Positions 63,247 through 64,000 of a stretch of DNA of 64,000 nucleotides are shown here, piece by piece. Both the position numbers and the translations under genes were made by a program. Every line of letters begins with the position of its first letter. Within the stretch, counting starts at the first letter, position 1. The DNA lies in contig NZ_JAVBXX010000008.1 in the NCBI RefSeq assembly GCF_030824335.1, forward strand, positions 1 through 64,000, written 5' to 3'. The DNA is from Azonexus sp. Its GTDB lineage: Bacteria > Pseudomonadota > Gammaproteobacteria > Burkholderiales > Rhodocyclaceae. Below the pieces are notes generated by a model that was given only the letters and a program-made list of their open reading frames with translations, searched no databases and had not been told where the DNA came from.

Positions 63247-64000
63247 ATGCCGTTAGTCGTTGATGCGTGTGTTGCGCAACATCAAGGGGATCGCAAGGAG
63301 CAGCAGGATCGGGTTCTCCTTGTCTCGCATCCTCGCAAAAAGGGGGTTCTGCTTGCTGCTGTCGCCGATGGAATGGGCGGTCATGCAGGTGGTACGCTGG
63401 CCGCCGAGCAGGTGATTCATACGGCCAAGTCCAACCTGGACAGATTTTCCCCCGCAGAGGAAAGTGCTTGTGGCATGCTGGAAGGCAGCATGCGTGAGGC
63501 GCACACCATGATCAAGATGTCGCGCTGCATCAACGAAAAGGAACCGCATAGTACTGCCGTGATGTTGTTGTTGCAGCCCAACCGGGTCAGTTGGGGATAT
63601 TGTGGTGACAGCCGTCTGTATCATTTTCGTGGCGCCAGTTTGCTGTCGCGTACGGTCGACCACTCGCTTGTCGAACATTTGGTTTCTGTCGGCCGAATTA
63701 CGCCAGAACAGGCTTTGACCCATCCGCAGCGAAATGTGTTGCTGACTTCGTTGGGCGGGCTGGACGAGCCTCGCTTCGACTTTTCGGAAACGCAGGATTT
63801 TCAGGCAGGCGACAGCTTCATGCTGTGCTCCGATGGCATATGGGCCTACTTCAGTGATGATGAAATCGGCGACTTGCTGGCGGCGAATACGGCGCGTGCT
63901 GCATGTGAAGAAATTATCAGCCTGGCGCGTCAACGGGCGGCTGGGCGGGGTGACAATTTGTCGCTGGCCGTTATCCGGTTGGTTGCGGTTGAAGCACCCA
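63247..64000 (+). CDS. PP2C-family serine/threonine phosphatase, truncated by window edge
   Basis: The frame from ATG 63247 is open to the right edge (about 251 residues seen). Motifs of Stp/PppA-type phosphatases are all present: the metal-binding AVADGMGGHAGG, STAVMLLLQPNRVSWGYCGD, DSRLYHF, LTSLGGLDEPRFDF, FMLCSDGIWAYFSDDEI and GRGDNLSLAVI with the late Asp-Asn. It dephosphorylates Ser/Thr on partner proteins and is often paired with a Hanks-type kinase or FHA protein, which may lie just beyond the window. Confidence 0.9.
   Translation, partial: MPLVVDACVAQHQGDRKEQQDRVLLVSHPRKKGVLLAAVADGMGGHAGGTLAAEQVIHTAKSNLDRFSPAEESACGMLEGSMREAHTMIKMSRCINEKEPHSTAVMLLLQPNRVSWGYCGDSRLYHFRGASLLSRTVDHSLVEHLVSVGRITPEQALTHPQRNVLLTSLGGLDEPRFDFSETQDFQAGDSFMLCSDGIWAYFSDDEIGDLLAANTARAACEEIISLARQRAAGRGDNLSLAVIRLVAVEAP

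Overview
The window looks like chromosome of an aromatic-degrading betaproteobacterium. Rhodocyclales (the Dechloromonas/Azoarcus/Thauera neighbourhood) is my best guess. The basis is high GC, a dmp-type phenol hydroxylase and meta-cleavage cluster under a DmpR/MopR-like sigma-54 regulator, and a housekeeping stretch (alkA-like, accA, tilS, dapA, bamC) in a betaproteobacterial style. The genus is inference from gene content only.

Layout. 0-4 kb: the 5' end of a giant DUF4347 adhesin behind a LuxR-type regulator whose own promoter carries a lux-box-like palindrome, then a small ribbon-helix-helix-like protein. 4-10.3 kb: an HpcH/HpaI aldolase, an AraC regulator, and a molybdenum hydroxylase operon (small 2Fe-2S subunit, large Mo subunit, XdhC, MocA-like). 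10.3-11.8 kb: an orphan, lower-GC membrane-protein gene bounded by an attC-like site, probably a stray integron cassette, with unassigned DNA beside it.

11.8-36.9 kb is the core. A BenM/CatM-like LysR regulator is divergent from an envelope cluster: DUF1302 outer-membrane protein, DUF1329 protein, YCF48-like beta-propeller, RND-superfamily exporter and a universal-stress/hemerythrin fusion. Next comes dmpQ-dmpB-dmpKLMNOP (phenol to catechol to 2-hydroxymuconic semialdehyde) behind a sigma-54 promoter. A terminator separates it from dmpC-E-H-I-F-G (semialdehyde to pyruvate and acetyl-CoA) plus an SDR, a long tautomerase, a quinone reductase and a GST. The phenol-sensing dmpR closes the cluster on the opposite strand.

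The main result is a two-part operator: an ATAC-N7-GTAT palindrome followed at exactly 32 bp by a GGTATTGGACGGTA-like block containing a TTGGAC -35 element. It occurs upstream of the envelope cluster (12782), upstream of dmpC (26762), and a third time (36744) upstream of no gene at all, where a short unit ends in a strong intrinsic terminator. The third copy suggests a pathway-induced small RNA. Together these sites imply that one LysR-type regulator, probably sensing a pathway metabolite, co-controls the lower meta pathway, an uncharacterised envelope transport system and a candidate sRNA, while DmpR and sigma-54 control the upper pathway.

37-49.4 kb: a BenE-type permease divergent from a MocR regulator, a LysR gene divergent from a hydrolase and MFS gene, a DUF1127-like protein, tRNA-Arg(CCT), a chemoreceptor, an ABC-F ATPase and a second MFS gene. 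Both MFS genes overlap a tiny one-helix membrane-protein gene. 49.4-64 kb is mostly housekeeping and signalling: HDOD proteins, an MBL hydrolase, alkA-like glycosylase, accA, tilS, dapA, bamC, rlmD, a BI-1 family protein, tRNA-Ser(TGA), cobalamin adenosyltransferase, hyi, and a PP2C phosphatase cut by the right edge. No CRISPR array, rRNA operon, complete insertion sequence or replication origin was seen.
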